A stretch of DNA of 64,000 nucleotides from Linanthus parryae (GCA_023055425.1 JALGPY010000008.1:9372501-9436500); one strand, 5' to 3'; shown: positions 33,011 through 43,675, numbered from the stretch's first letter. Numbers and translations are program-made. Notes: generated by a model not told the origin, from the letters alone.

Positions 33011-34271
33011 GGCTTAATTACTTAACGCATACCTCCAGTATACTGAAACTAACACATTGCAACCTCCACTTTTAGAATGAGCTTATTGCATCCCCCGTTT
33101 GCAATAAATCATACTTGTTGAAGCTGGTAAAAAAAATTATCCCAACACCATCCATAAGTTAAGGGTAAATTTGGCAATTCCCAAAAACTAATAAAAATAA
33201 ATAAAAAAGAAAATAACAAAAAATAAAAAGGCATGAAAATAAGGATGAAGAAGAAGACGAGATGAGGATGTTTCTCTACCTCTGTTCATCCCCTCACTGT
33301 CGCCTCTCTCTGTCCTCTCTATCTATTCATCTCTCTCGCTCGTTTTTTATTCAATTACAGAGCACAAATGAGAGAGAAGCTATTTCATCGAAAGGGATTT
33401 TCAATTGAAGAAATCTTGTAAACTCGGTGGTTCCAAAATTGAAGAAATCTTGCTCTGCTCCTGATCTCGAACGCATCGCCATCATCGCCGTTGTCGCTGT
33501 CCTCTCTTCTACAAATTTGTCACCGTTAGACAAGCTAGAATATGTCCAGTATCTACTTGAGATCCATTTTATATGCTGTTTTTGGTAACCCACTTTCTAT
33601 TCCTGATCGACTATCGAACTTATGCTTCAGTGCTCAAAATTTCTCATACCCAATCGGTGGTTTAGGTTTACTGTGATGTATCGATTTGCTTGTTTTATCA
33701 AGTAGATGCTTTTATAAAGCTTGTGAAATTGTGCTTGTATATTGGTTTCACAAAGATGGCTGCCAATCATGAAGCATTTTTGTCCGGGGATGGCCACCAC
33801 TTTCTGAAAAAAGTTTGAATGGAGATTCTTCTTTGGCTAACTTACATCAGAATCTTACACTAAAACGAAAGGCGTTGGTCAACTGGAGACTTGATGCATG
33901 GGTGCTAAGGCTCCTTACCGCTGGGATGTTTGACTACTCGCTTAAATGGAGTAATAATGTGAGTGATTGGTTTTATATGGTGTTTGAGTATAAGAAGACG
34001 AGGAATTAGCATGGTTTCATTAAAAACCAGCCGGAATGTGGGTTTAAATCGCTGGAATCTGGGTTACTTAGGTGGTGTTGGGTGTGTTCATACATTAGAG
34101 TGAACATACAATTTTACCCTTCTAATAAAAGGACATGGTAGTCAATTTATTTTACCAGTTTCATTAAGTATGATTTATTGCAAATGGGGGATGCAATAAG
34201 GCTATTTTAGAAATGGGGGTTGCAATGTGTTAGTTTGAATATACTGGGGGTATGTATTAAGTAATTAAGCC
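33011..34271. mobile_element. MULE-like element 2, adjacent to element 1
   Basis: It starts GGCTTAATTACTTAA, ends with the complement, and is flanked by a perfect 9-bp duplication AAAAATATA at 33002-33010 and 34272-34280. Terminal inverted repeats are about 125 bp and well conserved. It inserted inside the target duplication of element 1, so it is the younger of the two. Interior ORFs (for example LHQNLTLKRKALVNWRLDAW at 33840) do not resemble a transposase; a gene fragment captured by a Pack-MULE is possible. Confidence 0.82.
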
Positions 34272-34280
34272 AAAAATATA

Positions 34281-34384
34281 TACTATAATTTTCAGAACTG
34301 GGGATTAGGGTTCTTCACAAACCCACCAAAATCGCCATACCTCTCTCTCTCACCCTCTCTCGTTTTCTGTACGATTTCATCAAG
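34281..34384 (+). promoter_or_regulatory. Proximal upstream region and 5' leader of the intact F-box gene
   Basis: The text CTGGGGATTAGGGTTCTTCA followed by a CT-rich run (34338-34362) and TTTCTGTACGATTTCATCA leads to the ATG. It is conserved in the other intact copy (60385-60483) and partly in copies 1, 3 and 4. No clear TATA box was identified. It is probably the transcribed leader. Confidence 0.5.
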
Positions 34385-35524
34385 ATGGACACTGTTACCG
34401 GCGACCAGAATCATCAGCGTCGCGATTGGTCTTGTCTGGATTACGATCTCACAGACCATATATTCAGAAGGTACTTAACTTTCCCCGATTTGCTCCGTTG
34501 TCGAAACGTCTGCACTTCATGGCGATCTGTTTCCCACACCATCCTCTCATCGTCCCCTATAAACTCCCCTGTTTTGGTTCTCCCTAAGAGTTGCCTTCCC
34601 CAACAGCAGCAGATCATCTCTTCCAACGGAGACTTCTTCGCAAACAATCATTTTCAGTTATGCTGCTTTTTCAACCCTGTCGCTTGCGAATTGTATCCAC
34701 TCAGCGAAAAATCAAAACAGCTATTAACCCGGAGAAGGGTCGTTGGATTATCAAAAGGGTGGGCTTTATTCCAGGGGTTTGATGATGATGATTTGGTCCT
34801 GTTCAATGCTCCCACCGGTGTAAGCATTCGGATGCCTTGCTCTGTCGTTCCTAAGTATGAGATCAAGAAAGCTGTTTTCTGGGGTGGTGACCCTATTTTG
34901 GACGCCAAGAGAAACGACCATAGCCATGGCATTGTAGCCATGACAAATACTCGGCTTCCTGATATCACTTTTGGCATATGGGGAGACACAAGGACTAAGC
35001 ATACCATCCCAGATTTGAAATATTTACTTCATGATGTTATATACTTTAATGGATTGGTGTATGGGGTTTTTAGGAAGGGCCGTATTCAAGCCTGGGATTC
35101 TTCTAATCAAATTGTCGATAGCTTTGGCGGCTTTACTCCTACTAAGGTAGAGCATTTTCTGCCAAGCTTTAACACAGGAAAGGAGTTGGCACCGAGTAAC
35201 GAGTTGCATTTGGTTGATTCGTCGGGCGAGCTATGGCTTGTTTCAAAACTAGGGTTACGGGCAATGAGCAAAATTGGGGTCTACAAGTTGGATTTCAAGG
35301 AAAAGAAATGGGTCGATATGGAATCATTGGGCGACCGGGTCGTGGTTTTGTGCAAGAATCAGAGTATTGCATTCTCACCTTTGGGCACTTCAAGGTACAA
35401 GAGGAATTGTGTATATTTTGAAGACTACTATGATGAATCCACATCTTGGTATAGTTGCCGTTGCATGTATGTTTACAACTTGGAGGATGGGTCCATCGTA
35501 AAGAGTCTTTTGTATAAAACATGA
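34385..35524 (+). CDS. F-box protein with KIB1-4 (DUF295) domain, intact
   Basis: A single-exon gene of 379 aa. Residues about 14-52 form the F-box: LDYDLTDHIFRRYLTFPDLLRCRNVCTSWRSVS. F-box proteins bind SKP1 in SCF ubiquitin ligases, which is family knowledge. Residues about 85-370 form the KIB1-4/DUF295 beta-propeller-like domain, with blocks FFNPVACELYPLS, KAVFWGGDPILD, HDVIYFNGLVYGVF, LHLVDSSGELWLVSK, YKLDFKEKKWVDMESLGDRV and NCVYFEDY. The substrate is unknown. The start was chosen because its context and first codons are shared by the intact paralogue at 60484. A small deletion at the end relative to that paralogue changes the C-terminus to SLLYKT. A decayed repeat of its own 3' end follows at 35700-35900. 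Confidence 0.93.
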   Translation: MDTVTGDQNHQRRDWSCLDYDLTDHIFRRYLTFPDLLRCRNVCTSWRSVSHTILSSSPINSPVLVLPKSCLPQQQQIISSNGDFFANNHFQLCCFFNPVACELYPLSEKSKQLLTRRRVVGLSKGWALFQGFDDDDLVLFNAPTGVSIRMPCSVVPKYEIKKAVFWGGDPILDAKRNDHSHGIVAMTNTRLPDITFGIWGDTRTKHTIPDLKYLLHDVIYFNGLVYGVFRKGRIQAWDSSNQIVDSFGGFTPTKVEHFLPSFNTGKELAPSNELHLVDSSGELWLVSKLGLRAMSKIGVYKLDFKEKKWVDMESLGDRVVVLCKNQSIAFSPLGTSRYKRNCVYFEDYYDESTSWYSCRCMYVYNLEDGSIVKSLLYKT

Positions 35525-35689
35525 TCGGTACGTAGCACACACATGTCAGTAGTTCCAGATATTTATGTTTTCTCTTGCTCTAATTTGAATTATTCTCGTG
35601 AATCTGGTTTCATGTTACCTTTTTTGTTTGGGACTTATCATTGTAATGACCGAATACCAGTTACCCTTCTCTCACATATGGGCTCCGCT

Positions 35690-35907
35690 TCTCTACAGTC
35701 CCCCTGGGATTGGGTTCTGGTTTTGTGCAAGGGTCAGTCTATTTCGTTATTGCCTATGTAGCCTTCAGAATACAAGAAGAATTATGTTTTGAAGACATCA
35801 ACCAGATGACAACCAGCGATCATTTTACATCTTGGAGGATGGTTCTGTGGCGAAAACTCTTCTGTGAAGAACTTGAATGTTCTTTGAGTTTTCCGGATAG
35901 GATTTGA
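35690..35907 (+). pseudogene. Decayed repeat of the F-box 3' end (downstream of the 34385 gene)
   Basis: It begins after TTCTCTACAG, a 3' splice-site-like phrase (35688-35697). It then repeats the GDRVVVLCKNQS to YNLEDGS part with frame breaks: TGGGTTCTGGTTTTGTGCAAG, CTTCAGAATACAAGAAG, TTTTGAAGACATC and TTGGAGGATGGTTC. As an exon it would be out of frame. It may be a relic or, less likely, an alternative last exon. Confidence 0.65.
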
Positions 35908-36099
35908 GTTATGTTTTTCTTCGACATGATTGATTGATGCATTGTGTTTTTGGTTAGTACCACCATTTGTGTTGGTTTGCGATCTCATACTTCCTTGAAG
36001 GTGATTTGGAATATTTGAGGGAGGTTTGTTTACTTGTTTCCTTCTACGTTGAATAGTTTTCTTATAGAAGTTTTGCGTGTGTTTCTTCTACATATGGGA

Positions 36100-36500
36100 G
36101 ACTAACCACATTAGAGAGACCTAATCGTAGTTTCCCTTATCTCCGTATAAGTGATTGGCTTTGCTACGATCCCAAGACGTGTTATTGGGACCAAACTGCC
36201 AGAATTGAGTCAGGCAAAAGACAAACCCGGCCGATGTCATGAGTACGCAGTCAATCATAATAAGTTGCGTATTTGATTGATTCGTCTGGTGAGGTTTAGC
36301 TTGCTTCTAAACTTGGGGTTGTGATTAAAACTATTCTTTGCCTTTAAACATAATAATGTAGAATCATTTTCAGCCAAGCTTTGGTTTTGTGTAGGAATTA
36401 TCAGTGCTTTACGTTCTTGCCTTAGAGCATCTAAAGTACTGTAGAAATTATGTATAGTCTGTGGGTACAACGATTAAATGGGTAGGCCGTGCCTGCTATG
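36100..36500 (+). pseudogene. Second decayed F-box tail remnant
   Basis: TTGATTCGTCTGGTGAGG and GCTTGCTTCTAAACTTGGGG (36275-36320) correspond to VDSSGELWLVSKLG of the intact genes. This is followed by a broken stretch with CTTTGGTTTTGTG and AAGTACTGTAGAAATTATG. Similar remnants occur at 43900-44330 and 56925-57310. Confidence 0.55.
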
Positions 36501-36679
36501 CTTACAATAGAACTTGAAGGATGACTTGTGAATTCCATAAACTAAAGAAGGATTATTTGTCAAGATAACTCCCAGCCCCCTACAATACATATGTAAAGGT
36601 TTGTTAAATTCAATGATAAACTCAGTATGTATTTCTATTCCGATTCAAACATGTAAATAATACACAATACATGGGAGGT

Positions 36680-37510
36680 CCTGATCTTTAAGGATATGAA
36701 ACTGTCTTGGTGATTGACTAGATGTGATCAGGTCCAGATACTGCTCAAAGTGTGATCTGCTATCATGCCCCTTCAAAATAAGCCGCTAGTAGAGTTGTCA
36801 ATCTTGTCCTTGAGCAAGTGGAACTGACCAGGTGAGAGAGGCTTTATTAGGAGGTCGGCAAGTCGTCATCTGAAGAAACATGGGCAAAAAAATCTACGAC
36901 AAAATATTGAAGAAAAAGATACGTGTGTTTGGTCTAAAAATTATTCAGTTCAAAAGTTCTATAAAAGATTCGAAGACCCAACTATTTCTTAAGTTCATTT
37001 TTACACTATGAACTTCTAAGTCAAATTCAGAAGTCCATCTTAAGTCACACACAAAACACTACTCCCCCATGAGCTATCCGAAGGAAACCTGATTGAACTT
37101 GAACAGTGAAATGATAACCCACATGCTTCATGCGAGAGTGAAACATTGAATTTGAGCTTAGCTGAGTTGCACAAATATTGTCACAATGAATTACCAGAGT
37201 TGTTGGTACTTGCACACCTAGTTCAGCCATAAGCGAGCATATTCAACGTATTTATGCATCAGCAGCTAGCAATGGACCAATATTCAGCCTCTGTAGAGGA
37301 TCGCTTCTTGGAACTCCAGTAAATGAGATTGCGGCAAAAAATCGTAGAAGAATAGTCATCCTTATTACCCTCCCAATCAGCATCACAAAACCCATGAAGG
37401 GATAGGGGAGAATCACTACGTAGCAAAAATCCCATCATTCATCGTGCATGCCACATAGGTACCCCAAGATATGCTTAACACGTATCCAGTGCTCGCTTGT
37501 TGGTTGATGC
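36680..37510 (-). pseudogene. Ty1/copia pol remnant, paralogous copy
   Basis: This is the same RNase H remnant as 1-1010, with MAELGVQVPTTLVIHCDN and MFHSRMKH at 37045-37230 on the minus strand. It has additional small deletions. Its presence upstream of F-box copy 3 shows that copies 1 and 3 arose from the same duplicated block. Confidence 0.72.
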
Positions 37511-37735
37511 ATAAATTTGGACAATTTCTTCAACGCGAAGAAAATATCCGTTCGAGTGAGTGTGAGGTATTAAAGACGGTTATTGAAGACATTGAAGATG
37601 CACTTAGTGAAGACTGTACTTACTTTTACCCTATAGGGGGTGAAACTATTCTACTAGAAAGCGTAAATCACCTTTCTTTCTCCCAAAATATACAATTATT
37701 TTCGAAATTGGGGATTAGGGTTCTTCATCAGATTG

Positions 37736-38125
37736 GACACTGGTATGGGCGACCAGAATCATCAGCGTCGCGATTGGTCCAGTCTCGGTTACGATCTCAC
37801 AGACCACATATTCACGTACTTACCTTTCCCCGATTTCTCCGTTGCCGAAACGTCTGCACATCATGGCGCTTTGTTTCCCACACCATCGTCTCATCTTTGC
37901 CATTAAATTCCCCTGTTTTGGTCCTCCCTAAGAGTTACCTTCCCCAGCAGCAGATCATCTCTTCTAACGAAGAAAGCAGCTACTTCTTCGGAAACAATTC
38001 CTATTAGTTATGCTGCTTTTTCAACCCTGTGGCTTGCCAATTGTATCCACTCAGCGACAAATCAAAACAGCTATTAAAACGGAGATGGGTCGTTGGATTA
38101 TCAAAAGGGTGGGCTTTATTCAATA

Positions 38126-38166
<41 letters not shown>

Positions 38167-38870
38167 ATGGTGATGTTCAATGCTCCAACAGGTATATTCA
38201 TTCGAATGCCTTGCTCTGTAATTCCTTCGATTCTGCTCAAGAAAGCTGTTTTCTGGGGTGGTGACCCCATTTTGGACACCAAGAGAAAAAACAATTGGCA
38301 TGTCATGGTCGCTATGCAAAATATTGATCCTCCTAAGATCACTTTTGGCATTTGGGGAGACGCAAGGACTGAGTATACCATCCGAGATTTCTTACATCCT
38401 TGTGATGTTATATACTTTAATGGATTGGTGTATGCAGTTTTTAGGAAGGGCTTTATTCAATCTTGGGATTATAATCAAAATGTGGGTAGGTTTGGGGGCT
38501 TTACTCCTACTAATGTAAAGCATTTCATGCCAAGCTTTAACCCAGGAAAGGAGTTGGCATTGCATAACGAGCTGCATTTGGTTGACTCTTCAGGCGAGCT
38601 ATCGCTTGTTTCTAAATTAGGGTTTGGGACTGTCAGAAAAATTGGGGTCTACAAGCTGGATTTCTAGGAAAGAAAATGGGTCGATATGGACTCATTGGGA
38701 GATCGGGTTGTGGTTTTGTGCACGAATCGGGGTATTGCATTCTCACCATTGGGCCTTTTAATGTACAAGAGGAACTGTGTATATTTTGAAGACTACGTTT
38801 TGCAACTTAAACGTTGGCTCCGTCGGATAGAGTTTTTTGGGAATGTTCTTATAAAACATGATAGGTATCT
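37736..38870 (+). pseudogene. F-box/DUF295 pseudogene, copy 3
   Basis: The family sequence runs from the start region to the end but is broken. The start codon reads TTG. A base is missing in the F-box (CCGATTTCTCCG against CCGATTTGCTCCG). A TAG at 38006-38008 replaces a Gln codon. A TAG at 38665-38667 truncates after YKLDF. The stretch 38029-38667 stays open for about 212 codons, including KAVFWGGDPILDTK and DVIYFNGLVYAVF. A GAT microsatellite at 38125-38166 encodes a run of about 14 Asp. It is closest to copy 1, which shares LHPCDVIYF and SILLKKAVF. Confidence 0.88.
38125..38166 (+). repeat. (GAT)n microsatellite in the F-box reading frame
   Basis: About 14 GAT units encode poly-Asp. Copy 1 has about 11 units at 2293-2325, while the two intact genes have three GAT plus flanking GAT-like codons (DDDD). 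Confidence 0.9.
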
Positions 38871-39009
38871 AGCACAGACATGTTAGTAGTTACATACATT
38901 TATATGCTTTTTTATGCATTAATTTGAATTATTCTCGTGAAGATGGTATTCTTTTTACCTCTCTGTTTGGAACACATCATTGTAATGACCTAGTACTAGT
39001 TACCCCTCT

Positions 39010-39230
39010 CACTTATCATTCTACGGTCTCTGGGGTGTGGGTTTGTGCAAGGGTCAGTATGTTTCGTTATTGCCTATGGACCCTTCAAAATACATGAAGA
39101 ATGTGTATATTTTGAAGACAACCATCGGATGACAACGAGCGTTAATCTCATCTACTTTTATAACTATGAGGATGGTTCTGTGGCAAAACTCATCCGTGAA
39201 GAACTTGAATCTTCTTGAGTCTTCCGGATA
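39010..39230 (+). pseudogene. Decayed repeat of the F-box 3' end (downstream of copy 3)
   Basis: It is the counterpart of 20860-21060: GTGGGTTTGTGCAAGG, CCTTCAAAATACATGAAG, TATTTTGAAGACAACC and TATAACTATGAGGATGG. Confidence 0.65.
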
Positions 39231-40005
39231 GAGATTGAGTTTTGTTTTTCTCTAACATGATTGCTGCATTATGTCTTTGGTTAAGAATACCATTTGTGTT
39301 GGTTTGCGATAATTTAAACTTTCTTGAAGGTGATAAAGAAGATTTGCTGGAGGTTGGTTAATTGTTTCCTTTTGATTGATTCATCTGGTTACGCTTTGGC
39401 TTGCTTGTACATTAATAAAACAAACACAAGCACAAGCAAGTAATCTCTTGTATATCTGGTCTTTAAACATGCCCATAGTAATTGGTAGAAGTTACTCTGA
39501 TATAGTCCGCACCTGCCATAATTTGCTGAAACAAAATAGTAAAATTACTACTTTAAACATGCGCAGTTTAATTGTTGATATGAATAGTAAAACAAATATG
39601 AAATTTGTTGAGTTTTTCTATAAAGTAAACTGAAAGACCGTCCCAAAACGATAGTCTCCCATATGAATTTTGCAGGATTGATTTTTTTTTTTCTTAAAAA
39701 AAGTCAGATACTTTTTGCCTTACATTCCTCCATACCCATTTTCAAATTATCCACTTCCAAAATAAAGGTACAGCAGAAGGTCTATAAATTAATGCTCTTA
39801 GAACAACATATTATTGATCAAAAAGAGATTAATTTACTGATTACTTGGCCTAGTGGTCGAGACTTGGGATTTAAGGGTTTGCTCCCCTTAAGGTCTTCAA
39901 ACCGCACAAAGACCAATAATCCATGGGGCTTGAAGTCCCTTGAATTTATTCAAGGTACGTGCAAGTTGACCTGAAAACCATAGTTATCTAAAAGTAGTAA
40001 TTATT
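39231..40005. other. Intergenic duplicate of 21061-21481 plus 23585-23996
   Basis: No gene. This is the same host sequence as downstream of copy 1 but without the Helitron. The region around 39600 (AAACAAATATGAAATTTGTTGAG) spans the Helitron site with a small extra difference. The SINE-like segment lies at 39845-40005. Confidence 0.65.
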
Positions 40006-40210
40006 AATTTATATATTAATAACCATTTCATTAAGTTTTGCATTGGAGATTAGTGTAATCGCTCTCTATTCTCTCCTCATATCTGTTGACAGTTTCTCCC
40101 CGTCGAATGCTTTTTACGAAGGTTTCTGGTAGTTTCTTTGCCTGAAATTGCAGAAGATATGATTGATGATTGATGTTTTATGAGAGATTTGTACTTGCAG
40201 TGGATTGTAG

Positions 40211-40417
40211 GTGTCTCTTTTTGCAGTTTCTTCCCGTCTTGTTATTGCTGAAGCTTTGGCTTTGACTGCTGGTCTTCCCCTTGTTAGACATCTGCTGCAT
40301 TTGGATCATGTTGTTGCATGCACTGACTGTTTTGAATTGGTTAATGTCTTTAAAAGCACCCACCCTGATCATATTCTGGGACTCTTGTGGATAATTGCAG
40401 GCAGTATTGAGCAGTAA
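40211..40417 (+). pseudogene. LINE RNase H-like (RVT_3) remnant
   Basis: The frame reads SRLVIAEALALTAGLPLVRH and CTDCFELVNVFKSTHPDH. This resembles the RVT_3 RNase H domain often found at the 3' end of plant L1-type LINEs (A-EA-AL pattern, then D-x-x-x-L-V). No RT sequence is seen nearby. Confidence 0.5.
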
Positions 40418-40680
40418 TTTCCACATTCAGTTGGAGAATGAAGATTATGTCAATACTGACAACATCCATACTGACAATACTAAAGTTGTCACTCAATTTG
40501 GAAATTTAATGACAACTTCGAATATTGTCAAACAATGGGGGTGTTATGTGACAATATTCAGAAAATCCTCACCTATTGAGCGAGGCGGGGTCTTTTTTAT
40601 AAATTTAAAAACAACATGGGTCAAAATACAATTAAAATTAATGCACTAGTATAAAGCGGTTTTTGTTCCCCCAGTTTCCG

Positions 40681-40909
40681 AGAAATTTTTAGATACTCCA
40701 AGAGCACCACGTAAGCACGACACTTGGTGCTCCACACCATTCATTAATTGACACATGTCCCACTAGTGTTAACCACTACCCCTATAGGTTATAGAAAAAA
40801 ATCATATTCCTACTTGGCTATTTTCTCTCTCCCACTCACCCCACTTTCATTACACATGTTGAAATGTGAGTGGAATGGAGCACCACGTGGATTTGCACTA
40901 TGAGCACCT
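40681..40909. mobile_element. MITE-like repeat, copy in inverse orientation
   Basis: This 229-bp segment is the reverse complement of 41823-42054 with a modest number of differences. Shared phrases include GATACTCCAAGAGCACCACG and TATAGGTTATAGAAAAAA. No ORF and no convincing target duplication. Confidence 0.6.
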
Positions 40910-41822
40910 CCAGTTTCCTCCCCAACCCGATTTATCTTCTCTGTTCCATCGAACCCTAGAAAGAGGTGGTCGCACAGACGGATCTTCCTTGCTCCGCTCA
41001 TGTCGATATCAAAGGGCTTCTTCCACAGACGCTTCCGCAGGGCCAAATGACCCCAATATACTACTGTGGTAATACAATGGGGATGGGGGTCGAATATAGG
41101 ATTTGCTTTGGTCTCCGAGCCAATCAGAAGAACTTTGGGGGGGGGGGGGGGGTTGATTATTGGGAGGAGGGGTGAGTGTTAAAGATTTGGCCTCTGAACT
41201 AATCGGGCAAACTTCGGGGGAGGTACTACTGTGGTACTACTAATGAGTGTTGTGGGTTTGCCAATAGTAAAATTTGGTCTCTCTGTTACCTGAATTTCAT
41301 TATATTTTTATAATCTTGAATCATTAATTCAATTAGCTTATTTTTCTTCTCCTATTGAATCTATCATGTTATTCTGTAGTAATCCAAGTATCTACATTGT
41401 TATGTACATTTTTTTTGGTATTTTTGTTCGTGGTATGATTCTTATAGAGCTTTTCGTGATGTCATCCATCATTCTTACCTACAATGCCTAAAACTCCGAA
41501 CAACACAGTGCAATTGACATCATATATCATTGTATTTATAGCAAGTGTGTCCCAAATTGAGTATTCTAGTTAAGCACCATGTTGGTTCCAAGTCTTCCTA
41601 GTAGTAGGTGTTGTTCTTTCTTGCTAAGGGCATTGATGCAATACTATACTGTGAAGATTGTTTCATACACTTCCCTTGAATATCTTGAAAGTTGACCGAC
41701 GCAGTGAAAGTGTAATCTTCCAAACTCGAACGGGTGAAAGTGTCTTTGCAACAAACTTGAGAGGGTGAAAGTCTATTTTACCCTATTTTAACGCGTAAAT
41801 CACCTTCTTACCCTCAAAATGT
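40910..41822. other. Spacer between the two MITE copies
   Basis: No gene is supported. It contains a run of 16 G (41137-41152). From about 41700 it carries the F-box 5' flank also seen at 1565-1745 (GGGTGAAAGTGT, CGTAAATCACCTT). Confidence 0.5.
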
Positions 41823-42054
41823 AGGTGCTCATAGAGCAAATCCACGTGGTTCTCCATTCCACTCACATTTCAACATGTGTAATAAAAGTGGGGTGAGTAG
41901 GAGAGAAAAAATAGCCAAGTAGGAATCTGTTTTTTTTTTCTATAACCTATAGGGGTAGTGGTTAACCCTAATGAGACATGTGTCAGTTAATGAATGGCGT
42001 GGAACACCAAGTGTCTGTGCTTACGTGGTGCTCTTGGAGTATCTAAAAGTTTCT
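41823..42054. mobile_element. MITE-like repeat in the 5' flank of F-box copy 4
   Basis: It replaces or interrupts the normal stretch between CCCTCAAAAT and the CTAGGGTT leader, compared with copy 1 at 1730-1765. It is therefore an insertion close to the promoter of copy 4. Confidence 0.6.
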
Positions 42055-42166
42055 CCAAAACTAGGGTTAGAGTTGTTCAAAAACCATTAGGGTTCATAAA
42101 AAACCCACCAAAATCGCCATTCCTCTTGCTCTCTCTATCTCTCTCTCTCTGCACGAGTTCATCAGA

Positions 42167-43276
42167 ATGGAATCTGTTAGCAGCGACCAGAATCGTCACA
42201 GTCGTGACTGGTGTAGTCTTGGTTACGATCTCACAGATCACATTTTCAGAAACTACTTACCTTTCTCCGATTTGCTTACTCGTTGCCGAAACGTCGGCAC
42301 ATCATGGCGCTTTGTTTCCGACACCATCGTCTCATCTCTTCCAGTAAACTCCCCCGTTTTGGTGCTCCCTAAGAGTTTCCTTCCCCAGCAGATCATCCCT
42401 TCCGACGAAGAAAGCTGCCAACTCTTCCGTTTTGGCAGAACTCAGCTGTGCAGTTTCTTTAACCCTGTAGCTTGCGAATTGTATCCACTCAGCGACAAAG
42501 CAAAACAGCTTCTGAAAGGGAGATGCCTCATTGGATTAACAAAAGGGTGGGCTCTATTCGAAGGGCCGTTTCATGCTGATGGTTTGCTCATGTTCAATGC
42601 TCCCACATGTATATGCATTCGAATGCCTTGCCCCGAAAGTCTGATGAAGAAAGCTGTTTTGTGGGGTGGTGACCCAATTTTGGAAAAAAAAAGCCACGGC
42701 ATTGTGGATATATCAGGAAGTTGGCCTCCTAATATCTGTGTTACGACTGCCATATCGGGAGACAAAAGGTTTAAGTATACCCTCCGATATTTATCATATC
42801 CTTGTGATGTTCTATACTTTAATAATTTGATTTATGCGGTTTTTGAGAAGGGCTTTATTAGGGCTTGGGACTCTAATCAAACCATCGGCACGTTTGGGGG
42901 CTTGACTCCTACTAAGTTAGAGCATTACCAGCCAAGCTTCAACCCAGGAAAGGAGTTGACATCCTCTCACGAGTTGGGTTAGGTTGATTCTTCGGGCGAG
43001 CTATGGCATGTTTCAAAATTGGGGTTGGGGACTGAATGCAAAATTGGAGTTTAAAAGCTGGATTTCAGGGAAAGGAAATGGGTCGATTTGGACTCATTGG
43101 GCGACTGGGTTGTGGCTTTGTACACGAATCAGAGTATCGCTTTCTCACCTTTGGGCCCTTCAACGTACAAGAGGAATTGTGTATATTTTGAAGACTATGA
43201 GGCCCCTACATCACTTAATCGTTGCATCTATGTTTATAACTTGGAGGATGGCTCCATCGCAAAGAGTCTTTTATGA
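42167..43276 (+). pseudogene. F-box/DUF295 pseudogene, copy 4 (two in-frame stops)
   Basis: The frame from ATG 42167 to TGA 43274 carries no frameshift but two nonsense codons: TAG at 42980-42982 and TAA at 43052-43054. The first 271 codons read as an F-box (LGYDLTDHIFRNYLPFSDLL) and most of the DUF295 domain (FFNPVACELYPLSDKAKQLL, KKAVLWGGDPILEKK, CDVLYFNNLIYAVF). The end, after the second stop, still reads KLDFRERKW, NQSIAFSPLGPSTYKRN and YVYNLEDGSIAKSLL. It is more diverged from the intact pair than copies 1 and 3 and has a one-residue-longer F-box loop (LLTRCRN). It could give a truncated 271-aa F-box protein if expressed. Confidence 0.88.
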
Positions 43277-43469
43277 GCGTTCTTATGAAATATCATCGGT
43301 ACGTAGCACGGACATGGTAGTAGTTAGATATAATTATGTTTTCTCATGCACTAATTTGAATAATTCTCATGAAGCTGGTTTTCTTATTACCTTTCTATTT
43401 GGGACATATCATTGTAACGGCCTAGTACTAGTTACCCCTACCTCACATATGGGCTCGGCTTTTCTACAG

Positions 43470-43675
43470 TCGTGAGACTGAGTTGTGGTTTTGTGCAAGG
43501 GTCAATCAATTTCGTTCTTGGGAGCCTTCAAAGTATAAGAAGAATTGTGTCTGTGTTGAATACCACAACGAGATGATAATGAATGTTCATTTCATCCATG
43601 TTCACAACTTGGAGGATGGTACTGTGGGGGAAAACTCTTTGGTGAATAGCTTGAATTTTCTTGGGTCTTCAGGAT
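43470..43675 (+). pseudogene. Decayed repeat of the F-box 3' end (downstream of copy 4)
   Basis: It follows TTTCTACAGT (43462-43471), repeats GTGGTTTTGTGCAAGGGTCA, AAGTATAAGAAGAATTGTG and CAACTTGGAGGATGG, and ends near 43675. Confidence 0.65.

Noticed and set aside
40681..42054. A single fold-back transposon with long arms
   Set aside because: The spacer includes F-box 5' flank that is shared with other copies, so the arms are two separate MITE insertions.
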